Assembly (NCBI GenBank): GCA_029880755.1
Contig: JAOUNW010000036.1
Location: 1-15,288, forward strand
Length of the DNA: 15,288 bases
From: Gammaproteobacteria bacterium
Lineage (GTDB): Bacteria > Pseudomonadota > Gammaproteobacteria > Acidiferrobacterales > SZUA-150
Direction: 5' to 3'
The notes below the pieces were generated by a model, which saw nothing but the letters and a program-made list of their open reading frames with translations, ran no database searches and was not told where the DNA came from. Made by a program: the position numbers and the translations under genes. Below, piece by piece: positions 14,842-15,288 of the stretch (within the stretch, counting starts at the first letter, position 1; each line of letters begins with the position of its first letter).

Positions 14842-15288
14842 TCAGAAAGTAATACCCGCCGATAAAACGGCAAACCTTCTCTCCACATAGTCACTACTAT
14901 TATCCAGCTCGAAACGATAATTGGTCAGCTTCAATCGAACGAAATAGGCCATGTCACCACGGTAGGCGTCAGACCATGCCAGCGCATAACTAAACCCCCG
15001 GGTTTCACCCCATCCGGCGCCAATTTGCCCATCAAATATCCCGTAGGCGGCACTCGCACTTAATCCTGCCGTTTCGCTTACCGCAAAGCTGTAACTCAAT
15101 CCGGCGAATGGGCCTTTATCGATATGGGTCACTAAACTAGCATTCCGAAAAAAATCATATTAGGCGTAGTGGTAACCGCCCAGCACAGCCAGGCCCTGAT
15201 ATATGTTGTACCCAGCAGTAAGACTGTGTATTTCGGTTTGAGTGAGGACGTCACGAGGCATCGCTGTACCTGTTGTCGTATCCCCCCC
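14842..15288 (-). pseudogene. Outer-membrane beta-barrel protein, 3' part, interrupted by an in-frame TAA
   Basis: Reading the minus strand from the right edge gives 42 open codons ending AVLGGYHYA, then TAA (plus-strand 15160-15162), then the same frame continues YDFFRNASLVTHIDKGPFAG and on to a natural TGA. Both halves have alternating aromatic/small-residue strands (HSLTAGYNIYQG; FAGLSYSFAVS; FSYALAWSDAY), and the protein ends AGITF, the terminal Phe signal of BAM-assembled outer-membrane proteins. So one gene is split by a single stop. A GTG at 15132 can be read as a start for the last 96 residues but this is not a complete barrel. Explanations are a decaying pseudogene, a sequencing or assembly error near the contig end, or, less likely, readthrough. 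The gene extends beyond the right edge. Confidence 0.65.

Noticed and set aside
1..15288. CRISPR arrays, tRNA or rRNA genes, transposases, integrases, toxin-antitoxin pairs
   Set aside because: No regularly spaced repeats, cloverleaf-like intergenic stretches or corresponding protein motifs were seen.

Overview
The window looks like a chromosomal segment of a free-living gammaproteobacterium. Three things point there: an AddB-like 'probable DNA repair protein' paired with an AddA-like UvrD helicase-nuclease, a YoaA-type DinG-family helicase close to the Escherichia coli protein, and a VPxPP-type PEP-CTERM protein. No phage, insertion sequence, CRISPR array, tRNA or rRNA gene was seen. The right edge ends in a run of seven C and may be a contig end. 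Most genes belong to recognisable families.

Layout, left to right. (1) 3-4351, plus strand: the 3' end of an AddB-like Fe-S nuclease gene overlaps by ATGA an addA-like helicase-nuclease gene; together they should process DNA double-strand breaks. (2) 4353-5684, minus strand: an exported protein of unknown function, convergent with addA with one base between the stops. (3) 5685-6107: a noncoding stretch with a long imperfect hairpin and palindromic sites just upstream of (4) 6108-7947: regB/regA (prrBA, actSR), a redox-responsive two-component system with all signature motifs, closed by a terminator at 8050-8072. (5) 8159-9669: two secreted proteins, a LamG-like lipoprotein and a PEP-CTERM protein, followed by a strong terminator at 9695-9725. 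(6) 9743-11686, minus: yoaA helicase, divergent from (7) 11772-13616, plus: nrdJ, a B12-dependent ribonucleotide reductase without an ATP-cone. (8) 13739-13909: a 56-residue two-helix membrane protein with a good ribosome binding site. (9) 14101-14835: a YbhP-like endonuclease/exonuclease/phosphatase-family hydrolase. (10) 14842-15288, minus: the 3' part of an outer-membrane beta-barrel gene interrupted by an in-frame TAA.

Functional picture. Break processing (AddAB-like), lesion or replication-associated unwinding (YoaA) and oxygen-independent dNTP supply (NrdJ) sit near a quinone/thiol redox sensor system. AddB, YoaA and NrdJ rely on Fe-S clusters or cobalamin. This fits an organism exposed to changing oxygen, but nothing in the sequence shows that the genes form one regulon. 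The most interesting signals are the RegA/RegR-like palindrome in front of regB, the excess of the 8-mer TACCGGTA across the window, the large intergenic hairpin, the unannotated small membrane protein, and the stop-interrupted barrel gene. I did not find a convincing wholly new system.
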